The notes under the pieces are model-generated. The model was given only the letters and a program-made list of their open reading frames with translations, did no database searches and was not told where the DNA came from. Below, in pieces: positions 9,833 through 20,524 of a stretch of 64,000 nt of DNA. The DNA comes from Trichomonas vaginalis G3 (lineage: Eukaryota; Parabasalia; Trichomonadida; Trichomonadidae): positions 30,658,082 to 30,722,081 of the forward strand of contig NC_067207.1 in the NCBI RefSeq assembly GCF_026262505.1, read 5' to 3'. The first letter of the stretch is position 1. Each line of letters begins with the position of its first letter. The translations under genes and the position numbers were made by a program.

Positions 9833-10746
9833 ATGAGTTTATCCTTTTGGGCGAACAAAACCGATATACCCCGTTGTAAAGTAACAATGTCAGTTGATTG
9901 TGACCTACCTTCGTCGTATGTTGCATTTATATTGATGTTTATTTTACTTATACCATTTGCGTTCGTATCTACATGTCTTATCAAAAATTGGACAATCACG
10001 CATGCTAGAGAATACTTAACAGGTGCATCTTATTGCATTACTTTTATTATTTTTAATGTTATTCTTTACTTTTATTATTATTGCTTTTATCCTATACTTC
10101 ATGACCACATTTCAAATTCTTTTTCCGGTTTATCTGCAACCGCAAGCGACTTATACATCATGTCTGTTTCTCTTTTTTCTATCCAGTTTCACGTGTATTA
10201 GTTCTATTTAAAGCAAAATTTGCCAATATAGCTTATTGGGTTTCAATGATGTTTTCATTGTATTACACATTTACTGCTATTGTCAAATTTATTTTAGTTT
10301 ATATCGACAAAATACCTAATAATATTCGCAAAAATCTCTTCAGCGATGCAGGAATTTACTATAAATATGCTATCCAATCGTCAGAGTATATAATTGACTG
10401 CATTTCATTCTTTATTCTCTCACAATTCTTCCTATTTTCAGGTGTCGAGCTTTTGGTGCCACAAGGATTAGTTATACGTCTTAAGATTGCTTTATTCTTG
10501 ATGGCTCTCATGGAAATAATTGCTATAATGCTTAGAGAATATCTAATTTCAATTCCAATCGGTAGATATCAATATAATAATCCAAGCAAGTACTATTGGA
10601 TATTTACTGTAATGTTTTTCGGTCATAGATTACCAATAGACTATGTAATTTTATATATAATTTATACAATGACGATTCAGAACTTCAAAGTTGAAAAAGA
10701 TGAACAATCCCTGAAAGTCTTGAATGATACATTCGAAGGTCTCTAG
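9833..10746 (+). pseudogene. Polytopic membrane protein gene with one frame change
   Basis: Two overlapping frames (9833-10201 and about 10198-10746) together describe one membrane protein of ~300 residues. It has a short luminal N-terminus (TDIPRCKVTMSVDCDLPSSY), a first membrane helix and about five more. The frame changes near 10,190. This is a one-base difference, either a sequencing error or a recent mutation, since both halves are otherwise open. The pattern of first helix, luminal loop and SDAGIYYKYAIQSSEY resembles FRAG1/DRAM/Sfk1-type proteins only faintly; I do not claim the family. Confidence 0.5.
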
Positions 10747-10965
10747 ATACTATCCTCGGTGATTCCTTTTTAAAAAAATTGTTTTGTGTTTTTTAATATA
10801 TCGTAAAATTAGACTGTCATTAGAGTTTTTCTATAGATTTTTTGATAAGTTCTTTCAAAATTTCATTCAATAATGAAATGATGAAATAATATTTACTCCT
10901 TCAATATATCTGAGGTGGAAAATGTGCTAAGTATGTGTCATAAGGTCATCTATATGAAAATGACA

Positions 10966-10975
10966 ATTCATTTCC
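10966..10975 (+). promoter_or_regulatory. Possible trichomonad initiator (Inr) before MYG1
   Basis: ATTCATTTCC lies about 5-14 bases before the ATG at 10,980. It contains TCATTT, which fits the trichomonad initiator consensus TCAYWW that overlaps the transcription start in most Trichomonas vaginalis genes. It is a short motif in A+T-rich DNA. Confidence 0.35.
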
Positions 10976-10979
10976 AACA

Positions 10980-11921
10980 ATGAAAATTTGTGTTCATTCA
11001 GGAAAGTTTCATGCAAACGATGTACTCTCTGTTTTCTTGTTAAAATCGCTAGATGAGTATAAAAATGCAGAAGTTATCCGAACAAGAGATATGGAAGTCA
11101 TTAATAACTGCGATATTGTTTGCGATGTTGGAGGAGTATATGATCATGATAAAAAACGATATGACCATCATCAAACAAACTTCTTTATGACATATCCAAA
11201 CAGAAAAGTACCACTTTCTTCTTGTGGATTAATTTATCTTCATTATGGAGAAAGAGCAATCCGAGAAATTCTTAAGAAAAACAATCGCGATGCTGGTAAA
11301 TACATTCAATTTCTCATTGATTCCATGTATGATAACTTTGTTCAAGAAATTGATGCAATTGATAACGGCTTTTCACAAGTTGAGGGGCGGACATCTAAAT
11401 ATGTTATAACATCAGATATTTCAAGTAGAATAGACTACTTAAACATCAGATCTGAAGAAAATATGAAAGAATTTAATCAGGCTATCGATTTAATTGGCGA
11501 AGAATTTACATTTAGACTTCTTAGATACTGCGATTGCGATGTTCCTGCAGCCGAAGTTACACAAAAAGCTTATGATTCAAGATTTGACGTGGATCCAAGC
11601 GGTCACATCATGGTTTTATCAGAATTTTGTGATCCAAGACCACATCTTAAGTATATTGAGAAACCAGACCAGCCTCTCATCTATTTCTATCTTAGACAAG
11701 ATGGTAATTTACCATGGAGAATTCAAACTGTTGAGTATCCTGGTAGTTTTAAGCCAAGAGTACGTCTTCCATACGGCGGACTTATGGAAGAAGATTTATC
11801 CAAAGCTTGTGGAATTCCTGGAGGAAAATTCTGTCACAAGACAGGATTTTTAGGTGTCTTTTACACATATGAAGGAGCTCTCGCATTTGCACGTTTGGCC
11901 TTAGAAAAGAATTTGAAATAA
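10980..11921 (+). CDS. MYG1: MYG1 family exonuclease (UPF0160)
   Basis: This 313-residue protein has near-complete MYG1 signatures. The N-terminus HSGKFHANDVLSVFLL matches the HSGxFHxDDxxA motif. CDVGGVYDHDKKRYDHHQ matches the DVGGxYD...RYDHHQ metal-binding block of this DHH-related family. The C-terminal part GFLGVFYTYEGALAFARLAL is the usual ending. Human MYG1 is a 3'-5' RNA exonuclease of nucleus and mitochondria. The length equals that of the catalytic core without a targeting presequence, as expected in an organism with hydrogenosomes or without classical mitochondria. A clear, intact host gene. Confidence 0.93.
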   Translation: MKICVHSGKFHANDVLSVFLLKSLDEYKNAEVIRTRDMEVINNCDIVCDVGGVYDHDKKRYDHHQTNFFMTYPNRKVPLSSCGLIYLHYGERAIREILKKNNRDAGKYIQFLIDSMYDNFVQEIDAIDNGFSQVEGRTSKYVITSDISSRIDYLNIRSEENMKEFNQAIDLIGEEFTFRLLRYCDCDVPAAEVTQKAYDSRFDVDPSGHIMVLSEFCDPRPHLKYIEKPDQPLIYFYLRQDGNLPWRIQTVEYPGSFKPRVRLPYGGLMEEDLSKACGIPGGKFCHKTGFLGVFYTYEGALAFARLALEKNLK

Positions 11922-12537
11922 AGAATTATTATAGAATCCCTATCATTAATTACATCTTTTGACACCCACATTTAACATTTTCCCTCGAGTATAAATATAA
12001 CTTACTTCCAAACTCATCGTATTTACGATCATTTGCTAAATTTTAAAATTGACTAGCTTGATATCATTATCCAATCTTAGGCAATAGCCAATTAACCCAT
12101 ATATTTTCGATTAACCCAATTTATTATTACATAGTTTATGTTTGAGACAATCGAAAATTGAAAATTATTCAACTGAGGTTAGGGGCGTGAAGAATCAATT
12201 TTAATAGCCAATTGAAAATCAATGAGCATGTACTTTCATTGCTAATACCAATATTTAAAAATCAATCATAATTTTTTGGAAATTTTTCAAATTGACCCTT
12301 ATAAAAATATTTTATTTTAGTAATGGATTAATTTAATCATAATAAAATCAAAAGTTCAACTTAATTTTAAGATTCCATTTCCAATCAATAATTACTCTTG
12401 CCAGATCATTTATCACACTCTTCTCCTGTATGTTATTTTTACAAAGACATAAAATTACATTCCGATCATTTGAATCATTTTGATCGCTAACAATTCTCCT
12501 CTCTTTCTAAAAAAATTTTTTTTGTTAGATTACATAA
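11922..12537. other. A+T-rich intergenic DNA, no gene seen
   Basis: Contains short scattered copies of CCAATTAACCCA-like and AATCAATTTT-like words but no ORF or recognisable RNA. Confidence 0.6.
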
Positions 12538-13881
12538 ATGCTTTTTTTATTACTCTATCGATTTACCCGGAAAATTGATACCATCGGTGATATCTATATA
12601 CTTGACTCGTTCGGGTTCAGAGTAAATGGAACATTTAATGTATCTTTTACTAACGTAGAAACTCCTCAATTATATTACGCCCTTTTATCAGAAAATGACT
12701 ATCCATTTGACTTCCTCATCTCCACACGTGTTAAGAGTCTATGTCAAGGCGCGCCACCAACGCCAATGTTTAAATCTTATGTTCCTCATGGGAAAACATA
12801 TTTATTTTCAGGTGTTATTCAGAAGAAAAGCGTTTACATTCCGATTATATACAATTGTGCATCAAATTCGACTAAGGTTACCATAGAAGAAATTTTTATA
12901 AATCCTACAACTTTTTTAGATTATCGGTGGATAGGCAGTGATTGGTCTCATTTTGGGATTATGATATACTATTCGATCTTACTTATCATCTGGATCTTAA
13001 ATTGGGCCCTTCATTTCAAATATCAAATTAAAATTCACTATTTTATATCTGCATGCATCATGCTCGGCTTATCGTACCATATATGCAGTTATATAGAATT
13101 CAAAATGCTTGCAAAAGATAACATTGCACGATATACTACTGTTACAAGAATTGTTTTAAATGTTTTATACACATCAGAGTTATTTATCACTCTTCTTTTA
13201 TCAGCAAAAGGTTGGTGTGTGTACAGAGTTTCTCTTTCTATCAAAGAAGTTTTTTTCTCAATATTTTACGGAATTTGTTACACTGCGTTCAATTGCATCA
13301 TCACATTTGCAAATCTAAAGTCAGCAGATGCAGTTCTATCTATCATTGCGTTAATAACTATCGCGCTTTTCATCAGAGAATTAATTGTAAGTATAAATCA
13401 CTCAAAGATACATTTTCTTGCATATTTATACGTTATATCTGAAGCAGGAATAAACCCAGAGTCCACACCCATATATGCAAAGTACAGAGCGTTCATTTAC
13501 CTGAAATTTTCAGTGATTGTTTGCTGTGTCTTTGTTATTGCACGAATCGTTGTCACCATATTCGTTAATGTCCTATTTTGGGTGAAACAATTCGTTTTGG
13601 ACATTGTTTTAGTGTTAATGGTTTCATTTCTTTGTTTTATCTTCAGATTGAAGTCTGAAAAGTCGGAAGATCAGTACCAAATGATCGAAGAGCATGATGT
13701 AGAAGGCAGTTCGCCGAAGAACATCCCGATTTCTGAAATTAGAAAAATTAATATTACGGATTTGACTCATAAAGCAGGAGTTGACTGGTCACAAGGCATG
13801 AAACTCCCTGCATCTCCTAATATTCTAGACGATAGCACTTTGAAAGGGCGTCCTCTCCCTCAAGATGAGTTATCAATTTAA
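12538..13881 (+). CDS. GOST-type seven-transmembrane protein (lung 7TM/GPR107-like)
   Basis: The 447-residue protein has a beta-rich luminal N-terminal domain (residues ~20-140) with cysteines, then seven hydrophobic helices between about 140 and 390, and an acidic cytosolic tail. After the third helix, LLLSAKGWCVYRVSLS matches the hallmark of the GOST family (GPR107/GPR108, TMEM87, Wntless relatives), where the helix-3/helix-4 turn reads A-x-G-(W/Y)-x-x-x-R. WIGSDWSHFGIMIYYS before helix 1 is also typical. Members act in Golgi/endosome transport. The start ATG is the first in frame; only a short leader precedes the luminal domain. Confidence 0.7.
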   Translation: MLFLLLYRFTRKIDTIGDIYILDSFGFRVNGTFNVSFTNVETPQLYYALLSENDYPFDFLISTRVKSLCQGAPPTPMFKSYVPHGKTYLFSGVIQKKSVYIPIIYNCASNSTKVTIEEIFINPTTFLDYRWIGSDWSHFGIMIYYSILLIIWILNWALHFKYQIKIHYFISACIMLGLSYHICSYIEFKMLAKDNIARYTTVTRIVLNVLYTSELFITLLLSAKGWCVYRVSLSIKEVFFSIFYGICYTAFNCIITFANLKSADAVLSIIALITIALFIRELIVSINHSKIHFLAYLYVISEAGINPESTPIYAKYRAFIYLKFSVIVCCVFVIARIVVTIFVNVLFWVKQFVLDIVLVLMVSFLCFIFRLKSEKSEDQYQMIEEHDVEGSSPKNIPISEIRKINITDLTHKAGVDWSQGMKLPASPNILDDSTLKGRPLPQDELSI

Positions 13882-14003
13882 GTTTTTGTTATTTTTGTTT
13901 ATTTATAATATAAATTGTTTGTATTGTTATTATATTATTTATACAGTTTACTAGTTTTTTTACAAATACATAAGAATTTGGTTTTTCTGAAAGAAATATC
14001 AAA

Positions 14004-14375
14004 TTAAACTGCAGTATTCATATATCTTACTGCTTCTTCAAACTTTTTCGGATTTCTAAATGTTAGCCTTAGATCTTCTTTGTTAACATCTTTGAAATTA
14101 CATGAATATAATCGAATGAAATCAACTTTCTCGTTATCTAGTTTAAGAGATCGCATTAACAATAATGCTTTTGAATTATCTAACTCTACATCATCAATTT
14201 TCTTCAGCATGTAAGCTCTATACTTTTGAAACGTTTCTAATGATAAAGATTCTGCGAGTTCTTCTATTTCATTTGGTTTAGGTTGACGGCGAAAATAATA
14301 TGCTGATGGTTTCGTATTTACTGGTGCTGGATCTAATGTCATTTGCTCATAAGATCTTGAGTTACAACATCCCAT
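14004..14375 (-). CDS. Small N-myristoylated/palmitoylated-type protein, DUF4476-like domain
   Basis: I place the start at the internal ATG giving MGCCNSRSYEQM: the upstream in-frame ATG would bury a perfect myristoylation signal (Met-Gly-x-x-x-Ser) with two following cysteines for palmitoylation. The product is 123 residues. From about residue 45, four helices with regularly spaced Leu/Phe (LSLETFQKYRAYML, LLMRSLKLDNEKVDFIRLY) resemble the DUF4476 repeat, an all-helical domain often fused to other modules. Predicted location is the inner face of the plasma membrane. DUF4476 is a pattern-level guess. Confidence 0.6.
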   Translation of the reverse strand: MGCCNSRSYEQMTLDPAPVNTKPSAYYFRRQPKPNEIEELAESLSLETFQKYRAYMLKKIDDVELDNSKALLLMRSLKLDNEKVDFIRLYSCNFKDVNKEDLRLTFRNPKKFEEAVRYMNTAV

Positions 14376-14605
14376 TGTAAAAAAAAATTTATAAACATCG
14401 CGATCATAATTGTTATCAATTACTGGCATTCATCGAAATGAATTGTATTGGCATAACAATTCATATTTCCTCGTAGATTTTAGCATTTATCCATAAAAAA
14501 TTGAATATTTTATTAAAAATTTTCTTAATTTTGAGATTATATCATGACTAACAAACAGTACTAGGTTTATATTAATGTTTTACAAACAAATCTATAACAA
14601 AAACA

Positions 14606-15811
14606 TTATTGTTCTTTCAATTGTTGCTTAAATAACTTTTTGTGCTTCTTTAAGACAGAAAACATATGCTGATCTTTCTCGTATACGTTCAAATGGTCCT
14701 CAATGAACTTAATAATGGTCGGAAAATCTTCTTTCTTTAATCTTTTCATAAAATCTTCAGGAGGAACAGATAAAACAGCATCTCTGAAGGATTCTCTTAA
14801 TGTATTTCGTAATCTGAATCTAATGGCTGTCTGCGTTAACCCAAATTTGTACATTTCTTGGGGTGATAAAGTTCCATTTTGTTTATAGTTTTTCATTTCA
14901 TCTTTTAGTTGGTCGCCGATATAAGTACCGTTAATTATATCGTTATAAGGGTTAACCATGATTTCTCTGTCCATAAGATAAGCATGAACGGTTCTGACCT
15001 TTTCTGTTCGCTCCAACAGGGCATTCTTCATTCCAAGATTAGATCCTGGAAGACACTGGCCCTGGAATATCGTATGTTTGAAAGATCCTTTTGCTGAACG
15101 AGAAATGTTGCTTAAAGTAGCAGTAATTGGGTAATCTGAGGCATGGGCCAAACGAGGATCATGTTGGTTTAAAACCACCAAAACTTGGCCTTCGAATTTG
15201 TAAGGATTAATTATATTCATCAAAGAAAAGAGTGCGTGTGTTAAATCGACTTCATTCTTGGATAAAAGCTTTACGGGTTCGCCAATGAGCAAGGCTTTCC
15301 ATAGAATTGGGATCTTTGAAGTCATTGGAAACTCATTAAATGGATCATAACAATCGTATTCAGTTGAGTCTTCATCAGATGTATACATTTCTTTTCCGGT
15401 TGGAAATTGATAAGTTTGTCCACCTGAAAAGATATCAGTACGTGTATAAACTGATATTGTTTCCCATAAGTGTTTAACAATGTCTTCTAATGATGTCTGT
15501 GTTTCTATGTATTCGCTTGAATCATGAAGAAACTCAAATAACAGTTTTGGAAGTAATTGTTTCGATAATAAAATTAAGACATAATTATTTTCTTGGAATT
15601 GGAAGTAATAACAATAACAAAGATAATTCAATGATGAAAATATAAAGTACGATGGTGGTGGCATTGGTGTATCTGGTAAGCAATTTAAAACAATGTATTG
15701 AATATTGGATTCGAGATTAAACGATGATGGTAAAAAGTAATACAAGTTATGGATGACCTTTTCTGCGTTGACTTCCATCAGGCAGATGGCATCGCAGATT
15801 GGAGTGGTCAT
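14606..15811 (-). CDS. DENN-domain protein (Rab GEF type)
   Basis: The 401-residue protein starts MTTPICDAICLMEVN. The middle block ILWKALLIGEPVKLL...ALFSLMNIINPYKFEGQVLVVLNQHDPR has the order of the central DENN module: a helix with LWxxxLxGEPxLV, then a serine/alanine helix, I(x)P, and a strand. The N-terminal 100 residues would be the longin-like u-DENN and the helical C-terminus the d-DENN. Small DENN proteins such as DENND6/FAM116 and AVL9 have this plan and act as nucleotide-exchange factors for Rab GTPases. The subfamily cannot be set by eye. Confidence 0.55.
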   Translation of the reverse strand: MTTPICDAICLMEVNAEKVIHNLYYFLPSSFNLESNIQYIVLNCLPDTPMPPPSYFIFSSLNYLCYCYYFQFQENNYVLILLSKQLLPKLLFEFLHDSSEYIETQTSLEDIVKHLWETISVYTRTDIFSGGQTYQFPTGKEMYTSDEDSTEYDCYDPFNEFPMTSKIPILWKALLIGEPVKLLSKNEVDLTHALFSLMNIINPYKFEGQVLVVLNQHDPRLAHASDYPITATLSNISRSAKGSFKHTIFQGQCLPGSNLGMKNALLERTEKVRTVHAYLMDREIMVNPYNDIINGTYIGDQLKDEMKNYKQNGTLSPQEMYKFGLTQTAIRFRLRNTLRESFRDAVLSVPPEDFMKRLKKEDFPTIIKFIEDHLNVYEKDQHMFSVLKKHKKLFKQQLKEQ

Positions 15812-15913
15812 GTATGATTTTTTTTAGTTTCTGATGTTTACATTGCTTTCTGAATTTCTTTGAATTCAATTCTATTTTTATCGATTTATTTTTAAATCAT
15901 GTTGCATAAATTC

Positions 15914-16343
15914 AAATTCTTGATCATGTCAAATTTTGCATCCCGGAAAATATTATGCGCATAATTGAGTACTTTACAAAATGAGTTTTTAAAGCGATTT
16001 TTTAGTCAAAAACATAACAAAATAAGATATTAATGAGAATGCACATAACCTTAATGGAAGATCATGTGAATCAAGTAGGAATTTCAGCTTTTGGAGCTGA
16101 AATAAAATTCATCATTTTGAAATTTGTGGAGTTTTTGTCTTCGTTGTCTGGGTATAGCCTTCTGAACTTTTGTTGCATTGAAAGGATAAGGATTTAGACC
16201 TCAAGAGTTTGTCAAATTAAGGATGGACAAAGCCATTGGGGAAGGCCATTAAAATTTTTAAAATTGAAAGAAACCATAATGTAAAGCACTCAAATCATGC
16301 AACAATAATATTTATCCGGGTGCCAAATTTGACTCAAGAATTC
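15914..16343. repeat. Fold-back (MITE-like) repeat with ~60-nt imperfect inverted arms
   Basis: The arm at 15914-15977 and the reverse complement of 16281-16343 align along most of their length, sharing AATTCTTGA, TCAAATTT, CCCGGA, AATATTAT and GAGT(A/G)CTTTAC. The ~300 bp between has no ORF. No clear target duplication was found. This is the shape of a small non-autonomous DNA transposon. Confidence 0.55.
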
Positions 16344-16392
16344 CATATTATGCGCAAAATTGAGACGAAGTCTCAATTTTGCGCATAATATG
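16344..16392. repeat. Perfect palindrome, 23-bp arms, 3-nt loop
   Basis: The arm at 16344-16366 (starting CATATTATGCGCAAAATTG) pairs without mismatch with 16370-16392 around the loop GAA. A diverged half-copy (ATATTATGCGCATAATTGAG) lies at about 15950-15970 inside the left arm of the neighbouring fold-back repeat, so the two structures are related. Confidence 0.8.
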
Positions 16393-16742
16393 TTAAATTA
16401 TGTATTGATTATTTTGTTTTAAAAGTATCTATTTCATCATAATCTCAATCATAACAAAAAATTTCAAAGCATTTCAGTATAATTTTAGATTCAACAAACT
16501 TGAATTTGCCATAATGATGATTGTCTTTTGAACTTAAACACCAAATACAATCGTCAAATTCGATACACACTTCTAATTTTGAATAAATATGTTCGTCGTT
16601 AAAATTCACTTCGTATCTCAGGCAGAATTACAAGTTTGTTAAGTTAATTCCAGAAAGGATAGTAATTATTTGCTCAACTAATATACTCCTAGTGAAACAA
16701 ATTAAAATTGTTTGATATTATGAGTATTTTCAATGAATTTAA

Positions 16743-17779
16743 GGGTGCACACGAGAGGATCATGTAAACTTCAGAATTTAGAACCTTATTTTTAGGCATT
16801 ATCTTGGCTACCTATTTAGGCTCGAAAAGCAAAAAATATCAAAAAATACAACTTGAGTCCATTATGACCCTTTCATGGAGGTAGTTTTTATCCGCTAGTA
16901 TTTTCCCTTTGAATCTCTTTACAATTCGAAATCAAATTCAAAACTCAGTAGAAGAAAGGAAGAATCGACTTACTACGGTTGTAATACGAATAAATACATA
17001 TATTTAATTATTTTTATTTACATAATAATTGTTTGAAGCTCATATTCCATCAAATTTTTAAATAAAAACATTAAAATGTTGAAAATGTTCATATATTTTA
17101 ATAGGGTTTTGGCACTTTATTGAGGAATTACTACATACATAGTCGAACTGAACTTGATATTTTGAAATTTAAATTATTTATCAAAATTAAAATTTAACTT
17201 GAAATTTATAATTATTTAGTCATATTTTGCATAATTCTAAGTAGATTTTGTAAAAAATCAAGAAAGAAAAAATTTAACGTTCTTTATTTTTTCTTTTTTA
17301 TAATAATACATATTATTATATAATTAACATATTCATAATGTTTCACCCTTTCAAAAATATAATCCTCCTCTCAAATAAACGTACATACGGGTGGCCTCTT
17401 TTTTCAAAAAATTAAAATTTGAAATTTTGGGCTCAAATATTAGAGATTTTTTCAACCTTCAACGATATATGTTGTCTATATCAGACCTCCTTTCTTTTTG
17501 ATACTTAACATTGTTCCTAAATCTTAGCCGTTAAGGCTGTTCTGAAAATATTTTTTTTCGAAAAAATTCGAAAAAAATTCTTAAAATTCAAAAATCCCTT
17601 AATTCCTGAGGATTTTGGAAAAAAGTTTTTACATGAACATGTGTATATTATATGAAGTATATTGATAAGGTAAAAATCAAATTTTATTGCATATTCATCG
17701 AGAAAATAAACTAACGAATCCCTCAAAATTGAGAGGGTAATCCTCCTCCTCTCAAATAAACGTACATACGGGTGCACCC
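16743..17779. mobile_element. Non-autonomous DNA element flanked by TTAA
   Basis: Starts GGGTGCACACG and ends CGGGTGCACCC, inverted copies of each other (GGGTGCACNCG), and is bracketed by TTAA at 16739-16742 and 17780-17783. TTAA duplications are used by piggyBac and Kolobok transposons; a TA duplication (mariner type) is also compatible if the end is AGGG. No transposase ORF lies inside. A ~30-bp internal direct repeat of the right end (CTCAAATAAACGTACATACG) occurs at 17,37x and 17,75x, suggesting an internal duplication. Confidence 0.55.
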
Positions 17780-17840
17780 TTAATGTTGAGAAATGAATTT
17801 TGTCCCCAATATATTTTTTATTCCCCCTTAAAATCTTTAA

Positions 17841-18833
17841 ATTTGGATTTTACATCCAAATTTCATCCATCGTGACGAAGCTCCTAATGATATTTGGCTT
17901 TTCTTCTATGGAACACAATCTCAATCAACACCAATTAAATGCATCAATTGCGAGGCAACAGTTGAAAACGGCGAATGTTTTTTATTTCTCAGTCAATTTT
18001 CTCATTTATCAGCTGGTGCTATTGAATTACAGGATTCTAACACTAAATTTCTCCATTCCGAATGTATTTTCAACAATTGCAGCCGAAATAGCGACGGCGG
18101 CTCAATCTACTTCAATTGCAACGGAAACGTTGTTCAGCATCGATTCTGCTCTACCAATTCGCAAGTTACATCCGGATATAGTCATTATTCCTGCACAATC
18201 TGCCAAACTGAAACAAATTTTCAAATAATTTCAGAAAGCTCGATTTCTTCATGCGGAAATACAAAATGTAGTAGGACTACTGTGTTTCAAAAAGGTAGTG
18301 CGAACATTACTTTATCGAACATTACAAAGAACACTGCTAAATCTGAAGCTGCTTATTCACTAGATCAAGATACGAAGTCTTTTGTTACTTTTAGTAATGT
18401 TGAAAGTAATTCTTGTTCAAATGGTTTCTGGTGTCTTGCACATCACAATACTAATCCAGATGAACACAACGTTCAATCATGTAATATCATTAATAACTCT
18501 GTTACTTCAACAAGTTTTGGAATTATCCTAACTGGGAAAAAAACAACAATTTCGAATTCAACAATTTTTAAAAATTTTGGATGTTCAATTTTATTTGATT
18601 TTGCTGGTAATTCTCCACCTATTCTAATTGAAAATTGCTATTTACAGAGTACTCCTTCTATTGATTCAAGAATTACAACAAATAATGTTGAATTAATTGA
18701 TGAACTAAAAACAATAGATATTTACAATACATGTTATTATCAACTCAACGAAGAAGATGTTACTGATAATGTTTATGACTACTTTCGCATTACATACATT
18801 CTAATTGCATTTTTTGTTCTTCTTTCATCATAA
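17841..18833 (+). pseudogene. PNDIW-family surface protein gene, start missing
   Basis: The plus frame open from 17,841 to 18,833 reads APNDIWLFFYG, then Cys- and Asn-rich beta-strand repeats (ECIFNNCSRNSDGGSIYFNC, SNVESNSCSNGFWC, SCNIINNSVTSTSFGIIL) of the right-handed beta-helix or polymorphic-surface-protein kind. It ends in a hydrophobic segment, ITYILIAFFVLLSS, with no cytosolic tail. A longer overlapping frame at 17,800-18,228 is a shadow. No in-frame ATG precedes the PNDIW block, so the start is lost or lies in another frame. The gene at 47.2 kb is a relative (SPNDIWESYF). Likely a cell-surface or secreted protein. Confidence 0.55.
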
Positions 18834-19040
18834 AAAACTCTGTTTCTTTAGGTTCATATTTTTGATTTTTACTTATGCATGTTTTAGTATTCATTTAGAG
18901 GTTCAAACATGTGTTTAAGATATAGTTTCATGTGTGGTTATTTTTTTTTGCTTTTTTCTGAGTTCTAATCTAGAAGAAATCAGTGATGATTTGATCCTGA
19001 ATGATTTTTATCCATGAAGGGAAAATTTGATGATTTGAGT

Positions 19041-19262
19041 TAGCATCGGGTGGATTCGTGATAGAATGCTTCTGTGTATGTGTGGCGTGAATTAGCATCG
19101 GGTGGTTGCGTGATAGAATGCTTCTGTGTATGTGTGGCGTGAGTTAGCATCGGGTGGTTGCGTGATAGAATGCTTCTGTGTATGTGTGGCGTGAGTTAGC
19201 ATCGGGTGGTTGCGTGATAGAATGCTTCTGTGTATGTGTGGCGTGAGTTAGCATCTGGTGGT
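19041..19262. repeat. 52-bp minisatellite, four full copies plus a partial one
   Basis: Copies begin at 19041, 19093, 19145 and 19197, with a partial fifth at 19249. Each starts TAGCATCGGGTGG and ends TGTGTGGCGTGAGT with almost no variation, so the array is young. It is G-rich on the plus strand in a very A+T-rich region. Confidence 0.95.
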
Positions 19263-20524
19263 TTCATCACAAATTTTAACCCATCCAAATCTTATTAATT
19301 ATTAAAATTCTTTTACAATTTCTGATGTATTTTTTGAAAACATTTCATATGCAATATTTCTCCTTTTCTTTCCTCAAATCTTCAAATATTAATAACTTTG
19401 GATATGAAATTATTTGGATCTTTTATGAATTTTAAATGTCTTTCTTAATATCAAATCGATTAAATTATTAATATTTTCTAAATTATGCCTTAAAAATCCA
19501 AATATAAAAAATCGTAAATAAAAAATATGTTTTTTATTTTTATTTTGTAAATAATCCGTTTACTAAATGGGATTGTATCATGAAAGTAACAAAAATCATT
19601 ATTTAACAAGATTCAAAACTGGTGCAACGAAATGCACATTGATTTTGTAGTGTAACAAAGAGAGATTTATTGTAAAAAGTACAAAATAGTATATTTATTA
19701 TCGTGATTAGCGTAGAAATGTATGAGTTTGGGACGGATTTCTGGTGCATTCATAACTAAAGTGATACATTGTCTGGAGCAAGTTCAGATCTTTAACTTAT
19801 GGCTTGTTTGGTGCTAACTCACCCAATTTAAGTGCACTAGAGGGGATTTTGTCTGTAATGAGCATACACCTTGAGTTGTTGCTTGGTCCGTGTACGAAAG
19901 ATAGTAATTTAATACTATACTCGATTAAATGTGAATTTCTAATTTTGAATTTGCGTTTTTTCCTGAAAATAGTTACAATATATGAAAGAGTTGGCAAAAC
20001 TAGAGGACACGTCTTTAAGGGTTTGGCTCGTGCTTCATGTTAATATGCCGAAACTAAAATAAACGTATATTGGGGGTCGAAAATTGAGAGCTCATATCTT
20101 TAAGTGGAATTGTTGCATGCTAAGTTCGGTCAACGATAAAAATTGAGTGGAAATTAATCGTCGAGGAAGTACGATTATGTAAAGTAAAAAATGTTGTGGG
20201 ATTTTTAATATTATATATTATTTTATAATAAAATTTTTTTGAGTCATTTTAAGAAGCACATATAATTTTTTGAATTTAAAAATTAAAGTAGTGTCAAACG
20301 AATTTATTACTTAATTTAATACTCAGATTTCTTAAAATTAATGAAAAAAAGGTTTCTGAGAACTTTTGAGAATGGTTTTCAAATTCCATTATTGAAAATA
20401 TATAGGTATTGTATGAAATTCAAACTCTATATTTATTAAAATTCTAAATTTTTAATAAAATAACTTTTCAGAGGAATATGATTTTGAATGGTTGATTAAT
20501 AAGTATAAAAATGTCTACGATTTT
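19263..20524. other. A+T-rich intergenic DNA, no gene seen
   Basis: About 1.3 kb with only short chance ORFs on both strands. No motif supported. Confidence 0.55.
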
